Assembly (NCBI GenBank): GCA_050180895.1
Contig: JBFXDS010000010.1
Span: 108,820-172,819 of the forward strand
From: JBGPEQ01 sp050180895
GTDB lineage: Bacteria; Pseudomonadota; Alphaproteobacteria; Dongiales; Dongiaceae
Reading direction: 5' to 3'
Length of the DNA: 64,000 bases
Shown here: positions 48,403 through 57,103 of the stretch, piece after piece
Layout of the letters: each line of letters begins with the position of its first letter
Position numbering within the stretch: position 1 is the first letter of the stretch
Position numbers and translations under genes: made by a program
The notes under the pieces: model-generated
The model's database searches: none
The model's input: only the letters and a program-made list of their open reading frames with translations
What the model was told of the DNA's origin: nothing

Positions 48403-49041
48403 ATGCGCGACCGGTTCCGCCGACGTCGGCGCCGCCTGCTGCCGCGCCTCGTGACGATCGTCCTGATCGGCTTTCTCGCCTGGCTCGGCGGCCTCGTCTA
48501 CTTCACCACCCTGATCCCCGGCAGCGTCGACGATGAGAACACGGCAGCCGACGCGATCGTCGTCCTCACCGGCGGCAGCGACCGGCTGCGCGAGGGGCTG
48601 CGCCTGCTGGCCGACGGCAAGGCCGAACGGCTGCTCATCTCCGGCGTCCATCGCGAGGCCAGCCTCGCCGACCTGCTGAAGACCGGCGAAGCCCCGCCGA
48701 ACCTGTCGCCGCAGTCCATCGAATGCTGCATCACGCTCGGCCACGAGGCCGGGAACACCGCGGGCAATGCCGCCGAAGCCGCCGCGTGGGCCGCCGCCAA
48801 CAACATCCACAGCCTGCGCCTGGTCACCGCCGACTACCACATGCCGCGCAGCCTGCTCGAGTTCGCGCATGCCATGCCGGACGTGCTGCTTCTGCCGCAT
48901 CCGGTATTCCCCAAGGACGTGAAGCGCGACGAATGGTGGCTATGGCCGGGCACGGCCAGCCTGGTCGTCAGCGAATATCATAAGTACATGGCCTCGCTGG
49001 TCCGCGGCTGGCTCGACCGGCTCCTGGGCGGATGGCGATAG
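48403..49041 (+). CDS. YdcF/SanA-like DUF218 family protein
   Basis: A 212-residue membrane-anchored protein: N-terminal basic region, one helix (LVTIVLIGFLAWLGGLVYF), then a DUF218 domain with AIVVLTGGSDRLREGLRLL, the conserved LGHEAGNTAGNAAEAAAWA stretch and VTADYHMPRSLLEF. DUF218 proteins such as SanA and ElyC act in envelope integrity or undecaprenyl-linked metabolism, but this one's role is inferred only. It follows ftsEX and precedes plsC. Confidence 0.88.
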   Translation: MRDRFRRRRRRLLPRLVTIVLIGFLAWLGGLVYFTTLIPGSVDDENTAADAIVVLTGGSDRLREGLRLLADGKAERLLISGVHREASLADLLKTGEAPPNLSPQSIECCITLGHEAGNTAGNAAEAAAWAAANNIHSLRLVTADYHMPRSLLEFAHAMPDVLLLPHPVFPKDVKRDEWWLWPGTASLVVSEYHKYMASLVRGWLDRLLGGWR

Positions 49042-49068
49042 GCCGGCGGCTCCCGAACTTCAGGCAGC

Positions 49069-49821
49069 ATGACCACTTTCCGCTCCCTTCTCTTCAACAT
49101 CCTCTTCGCTCTCTGGACCGGGATCATATTCCTGATCTCGCTGCCGACGCTGTTCATGCCGCGGTCCGCCGTCTGGAGAATGGGCGGACTCTGGGTGCGC
49201 GGCAGCCTGTTCCTGCTGCGGACGATCGTCGGCCTCGGCCATCGCGTGCGCGGCGGCGAGCATCGCGCCGCCGGCCCGGCCATCTATGCGGCCAAGCATC
49301 AATCGGCCTGGGACACGCTGGTGTTCCCCCTGCTGCTCGACAAGCCGGCCTATGTGCTGAAGCAGGAGCTGATCGGCGTGCCGCTGTTCGGCGCCTATCT
49401 CAGGCAGTGCGGCATGATCCCGGTCGACCGGCAGGGCGGCGGCGCGGCGCTGAAGCGGATGCTGACGGCGGCGCGCGCCGCCGTCGGCGACGGCCATCCG
49501 ATCCTGATCTATCCGGAGGGGACGCGCACGCCGCCGGGCGCGCGGCGCCCCTACCATCCCGGCGTCGCCGCGCTCTATGGCGCTCTCGGCCTGCCGGTGA
49601 TTCCGGTGGCGCTGAATTCCGGCCTGTTCTGGGGCCGCCGCAGCTTCCACAAGAAGCCCGGGACGATCACCCTCGAGTTCCTGCCGCCGATCGCTCCCGG
49701 CCTGCCGCGCAAGGCCTTTATGGCGGAGCTGCAGGCCCGCATCGACGAGGCCAGCAGCCGTTTGGCAACCGCTCCGCCGGCTTGCGGACGGAGCGGCGCC
49801 GCGGAATCAGGGTCCGAGTAA
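49069..49821 (+). CDS. plsC: 1-Acyl-sn-glycerol-3-phosphate acyltransferase
   Basis: PlsC adds the second acyl chain to lysophosphatidic acid in phospholipid synthesis. The 250-residue protein has an N-terminal membrane region, the catalytic HX4D motif (His77-Gln-Ser-Ala-Trp-Asp82), the substrate motif YPEGTRT and IPVALNSG. It is last in the ftsEX-ydcF-plsC run. The C-terminal tail is short and polar. Confidence 0.9.
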   Translation: MTTFRSLLFNILFALWTGIIFLISLPTLFMPRSAVWRMGGLWVRGSLFLLRTIVGLGHRVRGGEHRAAGPAIYAAKHQSAWDTLVFPLLLDKPAYVLKQELIGVPLFGAYLRQCGMIPVDRQGGGAALKRMLTAARAAVGDGHPILIYPEGTRTPPGARRPYHPGVAALYGALGLPVIPVALNSGLFWGRRSFHKKPGTITLEFLPPIAPGLPRKAFMAELQARIDEASSRLATAPPACGRSGAAESGSE

Positions 49822-49970
49822 ACCGGCCCCTCGCCTCGCCGTTATCGGCTCTGTCATGTGCAGAATCGCACATCCCGACGAGTCCGAGCACCCCATCTAG
49901 GGAATAGTCTGGACAACGCGGATTTCTGCCCGCTGTCGAGGCAACCTCAAGCAAACGATGGAGACGCCCG

Positions 49971-50234
49971 ATGACCGCAAGCGTCATTGTCCTCTCGACT
50001 CTCGCCACGATCGGCGCCGGCGTTCTCGCCTCGACCGACGGTCCCGCGACGGCGGCTGGCGCTCGACATGACTTGGCCTACGAAGCCCCGGCCGACGCCG
50101 CCGGCGCATTCATCCAGCTCGCGGACGGCGGCAAAGGCGGAGACAAGTACATGTCCGGCAAGGCCGGCGGCCGCTACGGCATCGCCGGCGGCAAGGACGG
50201 CAAACAGGGCCAGCAGGACAAGCAGGGCAAGTAA
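49971..50234 (+). CDS. Small exported Gly/Lys-rich protein
   Basis: An 87-residue protein with a putative signal peptide (VIVLSTLATIGAGVLASTDGPATAAGA) and a low-complexity mature region rich in Gly, Asp and Lys (GGKGGDKYMSGKAGGRYGIAGGKDGKQ). No family recognised. It is a stand-alone gene after plsC. A secreted or envelope structural role is possible but unproven. Confidence 0.55.
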   Translation: MTASVIVLSTLATIGAGVLASTDGPATAAGARHDLAYEAPADAAGAFIQLADGGKGGDKYMSGKAGGRYGIAGGKDGKQGQQDKQGK

Positions 50235-50373
50235 GCGCTCGACGCGCCGGCGACACTGCGAATTCCACATTCGGCATTTGCCACCGCTATCGCACAAGCT
50301 GGCGGTGAAACCCGGCATACTGTTTGTCTGTTGTCACCGATGAGCCGCGATCAGGCGCTGCTCGTCTGGCTCG

Positions 50374-50394
50374 GGCGATCGAACGTCGATCGCC
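50374..50394. repeat. Hairpin GGCGATCGA-ACG-TCGATCGCC
   Basis: Perfect 9-bp arms with a 3-base loop, 34 bases before the next gene. It may be a regulatory site or terminate the preceding gene. Confidence 0.45.
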
Positions 50395-50428
50395 GGCTCC
50401 GAAAAACCGATAGATGAGGAGGATTGCG

Positions 50429-50725
50429 ATGAAGACGCTTGCTCTTGCCGTTTCTTCGGCAGTCGCCCTGATGCTGACCTCCGCCGCCGCCCATGCGGAC
50501 GCCTATACCGACATCGACAAGTGCGAACTCCTGCAGCAGGAGTTCGACCAGGTCATCAACCTCTATCCGTCGGCGCCGAACGGCGACGCCGCGCGGCAGC
50601 AGCGGGCGGAGGCCGGGGACCTTTGCGCCGGCGGCGACCCCGTGGCGGGCGTCGCCAGGCTGGAGGAAGCCTTCAGCAACATCGGCATCACGCCCCCCAA
50701 CTATCCCTCGGCCGGCACCCCTTAA
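50429..50725 (+). CDS. Hypothetical secreted protein
   Basis: A 98-residue protein with a signal peptide (MKTLALAVSSAVALMLTSAAAHA) and a short mature domain with two Cys (KCELLQQEF and AGDLCAGGD). It has a good Shine-Dalgarno (GAGGAGG) before the ATG at 50429. The mature part (DKCELLQQEFDQVINLYPSAP..ARQQRAEAGDLCAGGDPVAGVARLEEAF) looks helical and may have one disulfide. No family recognised. A strong hairpin follows. Confidence 0.65.
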   Translation: MKTLALAVSSAVALMLTSAAAHADAYTDIDKCELLQQEFDQVINLYPSAPNGDAARQQRAEAGDLCAGGDPVAGVARLEEAFSNIGITPPNYPSAGTP

Positions 50726-50737
50726 CTCGGGACGCCA

Positions 50738-50770
50738 CCGCGGCGGCAACCAATGGGGTTGCCGCCGCGG
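50738..50770 (+). terminator. Strong hairpin CCGCGGCGGCAACC-N5-GGTTGCCGCCGCGG
   Basis: Perfect 14-bp stem just after the secreted-protein gene and before the convergent toxin gene; lacks a U-tract but is well placed as a terminator. Confidence 0.65.
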
Positions 50771-50827
50771 CCCCTCGCAACTCCCCAAGCCGATTTTGCA
50801 AGGCGATTGCGTCGCGGCGTCCAGGCC

Positions 50828-51217
50828 TCACGCCCACAGGCGGGTGACGCCATAGCCGTCGAACAGCGCCTCGACGCTGACCAGCGGCACGTCGTCCATC
50901 TGCGATTGCGCGATCAGCATGCGGTCGAACGGATCCCTGTGCGGACCGGGAAGCGCACCGGCACGTTGCGCATGAGGGATCGTCACCGGCATCGCAAGGA
51001 AACCTTGGGAGGCGACTGCGCCGCCGACATCGGCGGCCACGTCGGTCGCGCCCGGCAGCTTGCCCAAGCGCGCTTTCGTCGCGATTTCCCATGCCGTGGC
51101 GGCGCTCACATAGACGGCATTCGCGTCGTCGCCGATCAACCGCCGCAGGCGCAAGGGCAAACGCCGGTCGCCGTCCAACCACCACAGAAACGCATGAGTA
51201 TCGAGGAGAAGCCGCAC
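50828..51217 (-). CDS. vapC: PIN-domain toxin (VapC-like)
   Basis: A 129-residue PIN nuclease. The acidic site includes Asp6 in LLLDTHAFLWWLDGD, Glu in ATAWEIATKARLGKL and Asp in HRDPFDRMLIAQ, with further conserved VSVEALFDGYGV. This is the DTH-type PIN subfamily that pairs with Phd-like antitoxins. It follows its antitoxin gene by 4 bases. Probably cuts tRNA or rRNA, like relatives. Confidence 0.92.
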   Translation of the reverse strand: MRLLLDTHAFLWWLDGDRRLPLRLRRLIGDDANAVYVSAATAWEIATKARLGKLPGATDVAADVGGAVASQGFLAMPVTIPHAQRAGALPGPHRDPFDRMLIAQSQMDDVPLVSVEALFDGYGVTRLWA

Positions 51218-51221
51218 GATC

Positions 51222-51452
51222 CTATTGATCCCAGGCGTCCAGCTCCTCCGGCGGCAACGGCTCGAAGAACTCCTGACCGATGCTCGCCCGGCCGCGCATC
51301 GCGCCGAACTTGCGGCGCCGCTGCGGCGCGACCGGCTCGAGCTTCACGACGGGGACGTCGCCGCGCGCGATGATGATCTCCTCCCCGGCACGGGCGCGAG
51401 CGATCAGCCGGGACAGATTCGTCTTCGCTTGATGGATCGTTACCGTGGCCAT
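51222..51452 (-). CDS. Phd/YefM-family antitoxin
   Basis: A 76-residue antitoxin: MATVTIHQAKTNLSRLIARARAGEEIIIARGDVPVVKLEPV is the Phd/YefM DNA-binding and dimerisation domain; the C-terminal tail binds the PIN toxin. The chosen ATG is at MATVTIHQ; an upstream start four codons earlier would include MEGG. Two TTAGCTAA repeats lie just upstream as probable operators. Confidence 0.92.
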   Translation of the reverse strand: MATVTIHQAKTNLSRLIARARAGEEIIIARGDVPVVKLEPVAPQRRRKFGAMRGRASIGQEFFEPLPPEELDAWDQ

Positions 51453-51463
51453 CCCGCCCTCCA

Positions 51464-51485
51464 TTAGCTAAAGTAGCTTAGCTAA
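51464..51485 (-). promoter_or_regulatory. Two TTAGCTAA operator half-sites
   Basis: Copies at 51464-51471 and 51478-51485, each an 8-bp palindrome, spaced 14 bases apart and ending 11 bases before the antitoxin start. A pair of Phd-like dimers could bind here. Confidence 0.65.
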
Positions 51486-51523
51486 GACAACCTAGCCCGT
51501 CCAGTTTGTACCTGCAAAAGGGC

Positions 51524-51552
51524 TTGACGGCTCGGAACTATTAGCGAACATA
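51524..51552 (+). promoter_or_regulatory. nrdJ promoter containing a LexA box
   Basis: TTGACG (51524-51529) and AACATA (51547-51552) are 17 bases apart. Within the spacer GAAC-N7-GAAC (51535-51549) is the alphaproteobacterial LexA site. LexA would block the promoter directly. Confidence 0.7.
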
Positions 51553-51584
51553 TCGTAGAGCAAAATCAGTCAGGATCGCGTGCT

Positions 51585-53924
51585 TTGCCCCAAGTCGCCG
51601 CCATCTCCCAGCAGATCTGGGACATGAAATACCGCCTGAAGGACGCGGGCGGCGGCGCCGTCGACCGCACCATCGAGGACAGCTGGCGCCGCGTCGCCGC
51701 GACGCTCGCCGCGCCGGAGAAGGACCCGCCGCTGTGGGCCGAGCGCTTCTACGAGGCGATGACCGACTTCAAGTTCCTGCCGGCCGGCCGCATCCTCGCC
51801 GGCGCCGGCACCAAGCGGAACGTCACGCTGTTCAACTGCTTCGTCATGGGGACGATCCCCGACGACATGAGCGGCATCTTCGAGCATCTGCGCGAGGCCG
51901 CGCTCACCATGCAGCAGGGCGGCGGCATCGGCTACGATTTCAGCACGCTCCGCCCCAAGGGCGCGCCGGTGAAGGGCGTGGGCGCCGACGCCTCAGGCCC
52001 CCTCACTTTCATGGATGTGTGGGACGCCATGTGCCGCACCATTATGAGCGCCGGCCACCGCCGCGGCGCCATGATGGCGACCATGCGCTGCGACCATCCG
52101 GACATCGAGGCCTTCGTCGAGGCCAAGCGCGAGCCCGGCCGCCTGCGCATGTTCAACCTGTCGGTGCTGGTCACCGATGCCTTCATGGCGGCGGTGAAGG
52201 AGGACGCGCCCTGGGAGCTGACGTTCGGCGGCACCACCTTCAAGGTGCTGGCGGCGCGCGACCTGTGGGACCGGATCATGCGGGCCACCTACGCCTATGC
52301 CGAGCCCGGCGTGATCTTCATCGACCGCATCAACCGCCGCAACAACCTCTACTATTGCGAGACCATCAGCGCGACCAACCCGTGCGGCGAGGAGCCGTTG
52401 CCGCCCTATGGCGCCTGCCTGCTGGGCTCGATCAACCTGGCGGCGCTGGTGCGGGATCCGTTCAGCGCCGAGGCGCGGCTCAACATCGGCGAATTGCAGC
52501 GGCTGGTGCCCGTAGCCATCCGGCTCATGGACAACGTGGTCGACGTCTCCGGCTTCCCGCTCGAACAGCAGACGGCCGAGGCCAGGGCCAAGCGGCGCAT
52601 CGGACTCGGCGTCACCGGGCTCGCCGACGCGCTCATCATGTGCGGGGCGCGCTACGGCTCCGGCGCCGCGGTGGCGCTGACGGAGACCTGGATGAAGGCG
52701 ATCCAGCGCTCGGCCTATCACGCCTCGGCGGACCTCGCCGCCGAAAAAGGCAGCTTTCCGCTCTACGATCGCGACAAGTTCCTCGCCGGCGAGAACGCGA
52801 CGGGGCTCGACGATGACGTGCGGGCGCGCATCGCGCAACTCGGCATGCGCAACGGCACACTGACGGCGATCGCGCCCACCGGCACCATCTCGCTCTTCGC
52901 CGACAACGTCTCCTCGGGCCTCGAGCCCGTGTTCAGCTTCAAATACACGCGCAACGTGCTGATGCCCGACGGCTCGCGGACCAGCGAGGAGGTAACGGAC
53001 TACGCCTATCGCCAGTTCCGCCGCCTGAAGGGCGAGACGGCGCCGCTGCCCGACGCGTTCGTCGACGCCCAGCAACTGACGCCCGGCGACCACGTGGTCA
53101 TGCAGGCCGCAGCGCAGAAATACATCGATGCCTCCATCTCCAAGACCATCAACTGCCCGGCCGACCTCCCCTTCGACGCGTTCAAGGATGTCTACCTGCA
53201 GGCCTACGACCTCGGCTGCAAGGGCTGCACGACCTACCGGCCGAACGAGATCACCGGCGCCGTACTCGAGGTGAAGGAAGCGAAGAAAAGCACCGCCGCG
53301 CAGCAGCCGGAGCTGCCGCTGACGCAGTCACTGCCGGCGCCCAAGCCAAGGGACATGGATGGCGCCGTCGTCTACATGACCCAGCCGCTCGACCGGCCGG
53401 AGGCGCTACCGGGCCGCACCTACAAGCTGCGCTGGCCGGAGAGCGAGCACGCCATCTACGTCACGCTCAACGACATCGTTCAGGACGGGCGGCGGCGGCC
53501 GTTCGAGATCTTCATCAACTCCAAGAACATGGAGCACTACGCCTGGACGGTCGGCCTCACCCGCATGATCAGCGCCGTGTTCCGCCGCGGCGGCGACGTC
53601 TCCTTCGTCGTCGACGAGCTGAAGGCGGTGTTCGATCCGCGCGGCGGCTCGTGGATGGAGGGGCACTACGTGCCGTCGCTTCTGGCCGCCATCGGCGAGG
53701 TCATCGAGCGGCACATGATCGATATCGGCTTCATGCCGGATCCGGCGCGCGAGCGGCGCGAGACGGTGGAGGCCCTGGCCCGGCGCAAGGTCGCCAACCT
53801 GCCGCCGCCGGACGAGGCGGCAGAGCTGCGCCTGCCGCGCTGCCCGAAATGCGGCCAGCCCTCGCTCATCCGCCAGGAGGGCTGCGACCTCTGCACCAGC
53901 TGCGGCTACTCGAAATGCAGCTGA
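51585..53924 (+). CDS. nrdJ: Adenosylcobalamin-dependent ribonucleotide reductase (class II)
   Basis: NrdJ reduces ribonucleotides to deoxyribonucleotides using a B12-derived thiyl radical. The 779-residue protein has the active-site Cys in LFNCFVMG, the radical-site loop ATNPCGEEPLPPYGAC, the core SKTINCPADLPFDAFKDVYLQAYDLGCKGCTTYRPN, a TSCPD-like domain (KLRWPESEHAIYVTLNDI...), and a C-terminal redox-shuttle CPKCGQP...CTSCGYSKC. The start is TTG with a weak ribosome-binding site; an internal ATG at MKYRLKDAGG is possible. Upstream is a LexA-type promoter. Confidence 0.92.
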   Translation: MPQVAAISQQIWDMKYRLKDAGGGAVDRTIEDSWRRVAATLAAPEKDPPLWAERFYEAMTDFKFLPAGRILAGAGTKRNVTLFNCFVMGTIPDDMSGIFEHLREAALTMQQGGGIGYDFSTLRPKGAPVKGVGADASGPLTFMDVWDAMCRTIMSAGHRRGAMMATMRCDHPDIEAFVEAKREPGRLRMFNLSVLVTDAFMAAVKEDAPWELTFGGTTFKVLAARDLWDRIMRATYAYAEPGVIFIDRINRRNNLYYCETISATNPCGEEPLPPYGACLLGSINLAALVRDPFSAEARLNIGELQRLVPVAIRLMDNVVDVSGFPLEQQTAEARAKRRIGLGVTGLADALIMCGARYGSGAAVALTETWMKAIQRSAYHASADLAAEKGSFPLYDRDKFLAGENATGLDDDVRARIAQLGMRNGTLTAIAPTGTISLFADNVSSGLEPVFSFKYTRNVLMPDGSRTSEEVTDYAYRQFRRLKGETAPLPDAFVDAQQLTPGDHVVMQAAAQKYIDASISKTINCPADLPFDAFKDVYLQAYDLGCKGCTTYRPNEITGAVLEVKEAKKSTAAQQPELPLTQSLPAPKPRDMDGAVVYMTQPLDRPEALPGRTYKLRWPESEHAIYVTLNDIVQDGRRRPFEIFINSKNMEHYAWTVGLTRMISAVFRRGGDVSFVVDELKAVFDPRGGSWMEGHYVPSLLAAIGEVIERHMIDIGFMPDPARERRETVEALARRKVANLPPPDEAAELRLPRCPKCGQPSLIRQEGCDLCTSCGYSKCS

Positions 53925-53941
53925 GGACTTAGGGGTCGCCC

Positions 53942-54211
53942 ATGACGCTGCAGGGCGCCGTCACCTTCCTGTCGTTGTTCGGGCCGCCGCTCTTCGGCTT
54001 GTTCCTCTTCCGCCGGATGGGCCGTCCTTGGCTCAGGGCCTTCGTCGATTCACTCTACATCTTCGCCGTCTGCATGATGGTTCTCCTGGGCCTGCTGATC
54101 GTGCACAGCGGTCTCAGCGTGTTTGGCGAGAGCGTTCTGTTCGCCCTGCCGTTCCTGGTCGTCATCTGCCTATGGTACCTGATGGCGCGGCATCTCAACG
54201 CCCGGAAATAA
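53942..54211 (+). CDS. Small two- to three-helix membrane protein
   Basis: An 89-residue protein with three hydrophobic segments (VTFLSLFGPPLFGLFLF, SLYIFAVCMMVLLGLLIV, ESVLFALPFLVVICLWYL). It follows nrdJ by 17 bases and precedes a small zinc-ribbon membrane protein by 12, suggesting one transcript. No family recognised. Confidence 0.6.
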   Translation: MTLQGAVTFLSLFGPPLFGLFLFRRMGRPWLRAFVDSLYIFAVCMMVLLGLLIVHSGLSVFGESVLFALPFLVVICLWYLMARHLNARK

Positions 54212-54223
54212 CGAACCGCGGGC

Positions 54224-54442
54224 ATGGCCGCTTCCAAGGCCCTGAGCTGCCCCCATTGCCATGCGCCGATCCGTCGCCTCGACGATGTCTGCCCGGCCTG
54301 CGGCGCGCGCACCGGACAGCGCCTGCCCTGGTATGTCTACGGCCTGGGGGCGGTGATGGCGCTGCTCCTCTTCCTCTGGCTCAGCGACTTCGACGGCCTC
54401 GTCCGATTTTTTGCCAATCTCCAGCGCCTGTTTCAGCCGTGA
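54224..54442 (+). CDS. Small zinc-ribbon membrane protein
   Basis: A 72-residue protein with an N-terminal zinc ribbon (CPHCHAPIRRLDDVCPACGARTG) and one membrane helix (VYGLGAVMALLLFLWL). The C-terminal end overlaps the end of the convergent gamma-glutamylcyclotransferase gene by 10 bases. Function unknown; the small size suggests a regulator or scaffold in the membrane. Confidence 0.7.
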   Translation: MAASKALSCPHCHAPIRRLDDVCPACGARTGQRLPWYVYGLGAVMALLLFLWLSDFDGLVRFFANLQRLFQP

Positions 54443-55071
54443 TCCGTCCCGCGCGGACGGCACTTCGCGGTCAGCCGCAGCAGATCATGCAGCGGCCCCT
54501 CGGCGATGCCGAGTTCGTCAAGATGGCGCACGGTGTTTTCGAGATAAGCGAGATTGGTGCCGGCGCTGCCGGCGCTTCGCAGGATGCGGTCGGCGATCTG
54601 CGCCGGCGCCAGCTTGCGATACTGCCAATGGCGGCGGTCGACCACATAGGCGACCGCGGCGACCGTGCGGGCGGTCGCGCGCCCGTTGCGGCCCGGCACC
54701 TCCATCGGCGAGCCGGCGGCGGGCAGCAACCTGACCGGGAGCCAGCGCGGCTCGTAGACGCCGGTGATCATCTCGCGCTCGTGCAGATAGTCGCCGACCG
54801 TCTTGCCGTGCGCCGCGTCCACGCGGTAGGCGCGCCCGCGGCAGGCGCCGCCGCGGTCGAGGCCGAGCACTAGGCCGGGGTGCTCCCGCGTGCCACGATA
54901 GTGCTCGGAATGGACGCAGAAGGAGCGGTGATAGCCGCGCAGCAGGGCGGGATGGCTCTCCAGGAACGGAAAACCGGGATTCCACATCAGCGAGCCATAG
55001 GCGAAGATCCAGAGATCCTCGCCCGGCTTCGGCGACAGGCGGCGGCGCTCGATGAGGTCGCGTTCGCTCAT
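54433..55071 (-). CDS. ChaC-like gamma-glutamylcyclotransferase
   Basis: A 212-residue protein of the ChaC/GGCT family that releases 5-oxoproline from glutathione. The start FAYGSLMWNPGF is the substrate-binding YGSLxW motif; the catalytic Glu follows in the later (MITGVYEPRWLPVRL) segment. Chosen start MSERDLIERRRLSPKPGEDLWIFAYGSL. It overlaps the EamA gene by 4 bases (ATGA), which is upstream on the same strand. Confidence 0.88.
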   Translation of the reverse strand: MSERDLIERRRLSPKPGEDLWIFAYGSLMWNPGFPFLESHPALLRGYHRSFCVHSEHYRGTREHPGLVLGLDRGGACRGRAYRVDAAHGKTVGDYLHEREMITGVYEPRWLPVRLLPAAGSPMEVPGRNGRATARTVAAVAYVVDRRHWQYRKLAPAQIADRILRSAGSAGTNLAYLENTVRHLDELGIAEGPLHDLLRLTAKCRPRGTDHG

Positions 55072-55958
55072 CGCCCGGCCGCAAGGGCGACGCCGATCAC
55101 GGTGACGGCCATGCCGGCGATGGACAGCGGCCCCAGCGTCTCGCCGAACAGCGCCCAGCCGCCGAGCGCGGCCGTCGGCGGCACCAGATAGAACAGGCTG
55201 GCGACCTGCGAGGCCTCGCCGCGGCGGATCAGCCAGCCGAGCAGGCTGACGGCGCCGATCGACAGCACCAGGATCAGCCAGGCATAGGCGATGGCGATCT
55301 GATGCGTCCAAACGATCGCGCCGCTCTCGCCCATGATCAGCATCATGCCTGCGATCACCACGGCCGCGGCGAGATACTGGATGACGCCGCCGCTGCGCCA
55401 ATCCATCTGGCTGCAGTATCTCTTCTGATAGAGCGTGGCCGCGGTGATGCCGACAAGCCCGACGACGTTCCAGGCGACGCCCTCGAGATGGCCGACGTCC
55501 AGGGAGAGCTTCTGCCAGAGGACCAGCCCGATGCCGAACAGGCCGAGCGTCAAGCCGAGCCACTGCCGCGCCGTCACTCGCTCGCCCAGCAGCGGTCCGG
55601 CCACGACGCCGGTGACGATCGGCTGCAGCCCGACGATGAGCGCCGAAATGCCGGCGGGTATGCCACGGTCGATCGCCGCGTAAACGCCGCCCAGATACAT
55701 CGCCTGGAGGAAGACGCCGACGACGGCGACGTGGCCGACGAAGCGCCAGTGCCGCGGCCATGGCGCCCGCGTCGCCAACGCAATCGCCAAGAGCAGCAGG
55801 GCGACGATGACGAACCGGTAGAGCAGGAAGGTGAAGGGCTCGGCGACATCGACGCCGAGCTTGGTGACGACGAACCCGCTCGCCCACAGCAGGACGAACA
55901 GCGGCGGCATCAGGACATGCCAGGGCGGACGAGCGGCGGCGGGCTGGGCGGCGGTCAT
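55068..55958 (-). CDS. EamA/DMT-family transporter
   Basis: A 296-residue inner-membrane transporter with ten helices in two EamA repeats (for example FVLLWASGFVVTKLGVDVAEPFTFLLYRF and IGAVSLLGWLIRRGEASQVASLFYLVPPTAALGGWALFGETLGPL). Members export amino acids, metabolites or drugs; the substrate is unknown. Translationally coupled to the ChaC-like gene. A promoter region separates it from divergent DUF2125. Confidence 0.9.
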   Translation of the reverse strand: MTAAQPAAARPPWHVLMPPLFVLLWASGFVVTKLGVDVAEPFTFLLYRFVIVALLLLAIALATRAPWPRHWRFVGHVAVVGVFLQAMYLGGVYAAIDRGIPAGISALIVGLQPIVTGVVAGPLLGERVTARQWLGLTLGLFGIGLVLWQKLSLDVGHLEGVAWNVVGLVGITAATLYQKRYCSQMDWRSGGVIQYLAAAVVIAGMMLIMGESGAIVWTHQIAIAYAWLILVLSIGAVSLLGWLIRRGEASQVASLFYLVPPTAALGGWALFGETLGPLSIAGMAVTVIGVALAAGR

Positions 55959-56062
55959 CTTGTCTTGCGTCCGCCGGCATCATAGGCGCGGAGCGTCCGC
56001 GCACAAGCCGCGGCGCCCACGCCCGGCCACGACTTTTCCGCATTCCTCGGCTAACCTGCGTC

Positions 56063-57103
56063 ATGCGGAAGCGATGGATCATCGCCGCGATCGTCCTGGT
56101 CGCGGCGCTGGGCGCGGCCTATACCGGCTACTGGTTCTGGCTGGCGCAGACGTTCGAGCGCAACCTGGCGCTCTGGATCGACCAGCAGCGGGCCATCGGC
56201 TACCGTATGTCCTATTCGGCCGGTCCGCCGACCGGATTTCCGCTTCCCGTCGGCATCGCGCTCGACGAGGTCACGGTCGAATCGCCGGCCGGTCCGGCGC
56301 CCTGGCGCTTCCAGGCCGATGCCCTGCGGCTGAGCCTGGCGCCCTGGCGGCCGTTCTGCCTGCGGATCGAAGACAGGGCCGGAACGTCCCTGCCCCGACT
56401 GCAATGGAGCGCGAACGGCCGCCGCTTCGATCTCTCGGGCGACGGCATCGAATCGGCGATCGGGTTGCCGGGGCCGGGCGAACTGCCGACGATCGCCTTG
56501 GCCGCCCGTTACCTGGAACTGCGCGAGGGCACCCGGTCTATTGCGGGCACCCATGGGCTGGCAGGCGACATCGTGCTGCGGAACCCCGGCGCACCGACCG
56601 ACAGCTCGATCGCGTTCTCCTTCGCTGCGCAACAAATCGATCTGCCGGCCAGACTATCGTCGCAAGGAGAGATGACGGAGATCCATGCGCCGTTGCTGCA
56701 GGGAAAGCTCGTCGGCGCGGTTCCCGCGGGGCGGCTCCCCGATGCGCTCGCCGCGTGGAGCGCCCAGGGCGGCTATCTCGACGTGACCCGCATCGCGGCC
56801 GAACCGGCGGACGGATTCCCGCCACGGTTCGAAGGCGCGGCGGCGGTGGCGCTGGACGCGCAGCTGCAGCCGGTCGTCGCCGGCTCCGTGACCGTTCGCG
56901 ACTACGGCCCGGCAGTGGACCGGGCCGTCGCCGACGGCCTGATGACGCCGGCGCAGGGGACGGCGGCAAAGCTGTGGCTGAGCGCCAAGGCCGAGAAGGA
57001 TGCCGAGGGGCTCAAGGTCACGCTGTCGCTGACGATCCAGGACGGCCTGCTGTCGATGGGACCGATCCAACTCGCCCGCCTGCCGCGCATCGCCTGGGAC
57101 TGA
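56063..57103 (+). CDS. DUF2125 family exported protein
   Basis: A 346-residue protein with one N-terminal signal anchor (WIIAAIVLVAALGAAYTGYWFWLA) and a beta-rich exported domain (YSAGPPTGFPLPVGIALDEVTVES, GGYLDVTRIAAEP, GPIQLARLPRI) of the DUF2125 family, specific to alphaproteobacteria, function unknown. Its stop directly abuts the stop of the convergent homospermidine synthase gene. Confidence 0.87.
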   Translation: MRKRWIIAAIVLVAALGAAYTGYWFWLAQTFERNLALWIDQQRAIGYRMSYSAGPPTGFPLPVGIALDEVTVESPAGPAPWRFQADALRLSLAPWRPFCLRIEDRAGTSLPRLQWSANGRRFDLSGDGIESAIGLPGPGELPTIALAARYLELREGTRSIAGTHGLAGDIVLRNPGAPTDSSIAFSFAAQQIDLPARLSSQGEMTEIHAPLLQGKLVGAVPAGRLPDALAAWSAQGGYLDVTRIAAEPADGFPPRFEGAAAVALDAQLQPVVAGSVTVRDYGPAVDRAVADGLMTPAQGTAAKLWLSAKAEKDAEGLKVTLSLTIQDGLLSMGPIQLARLPRIAWD

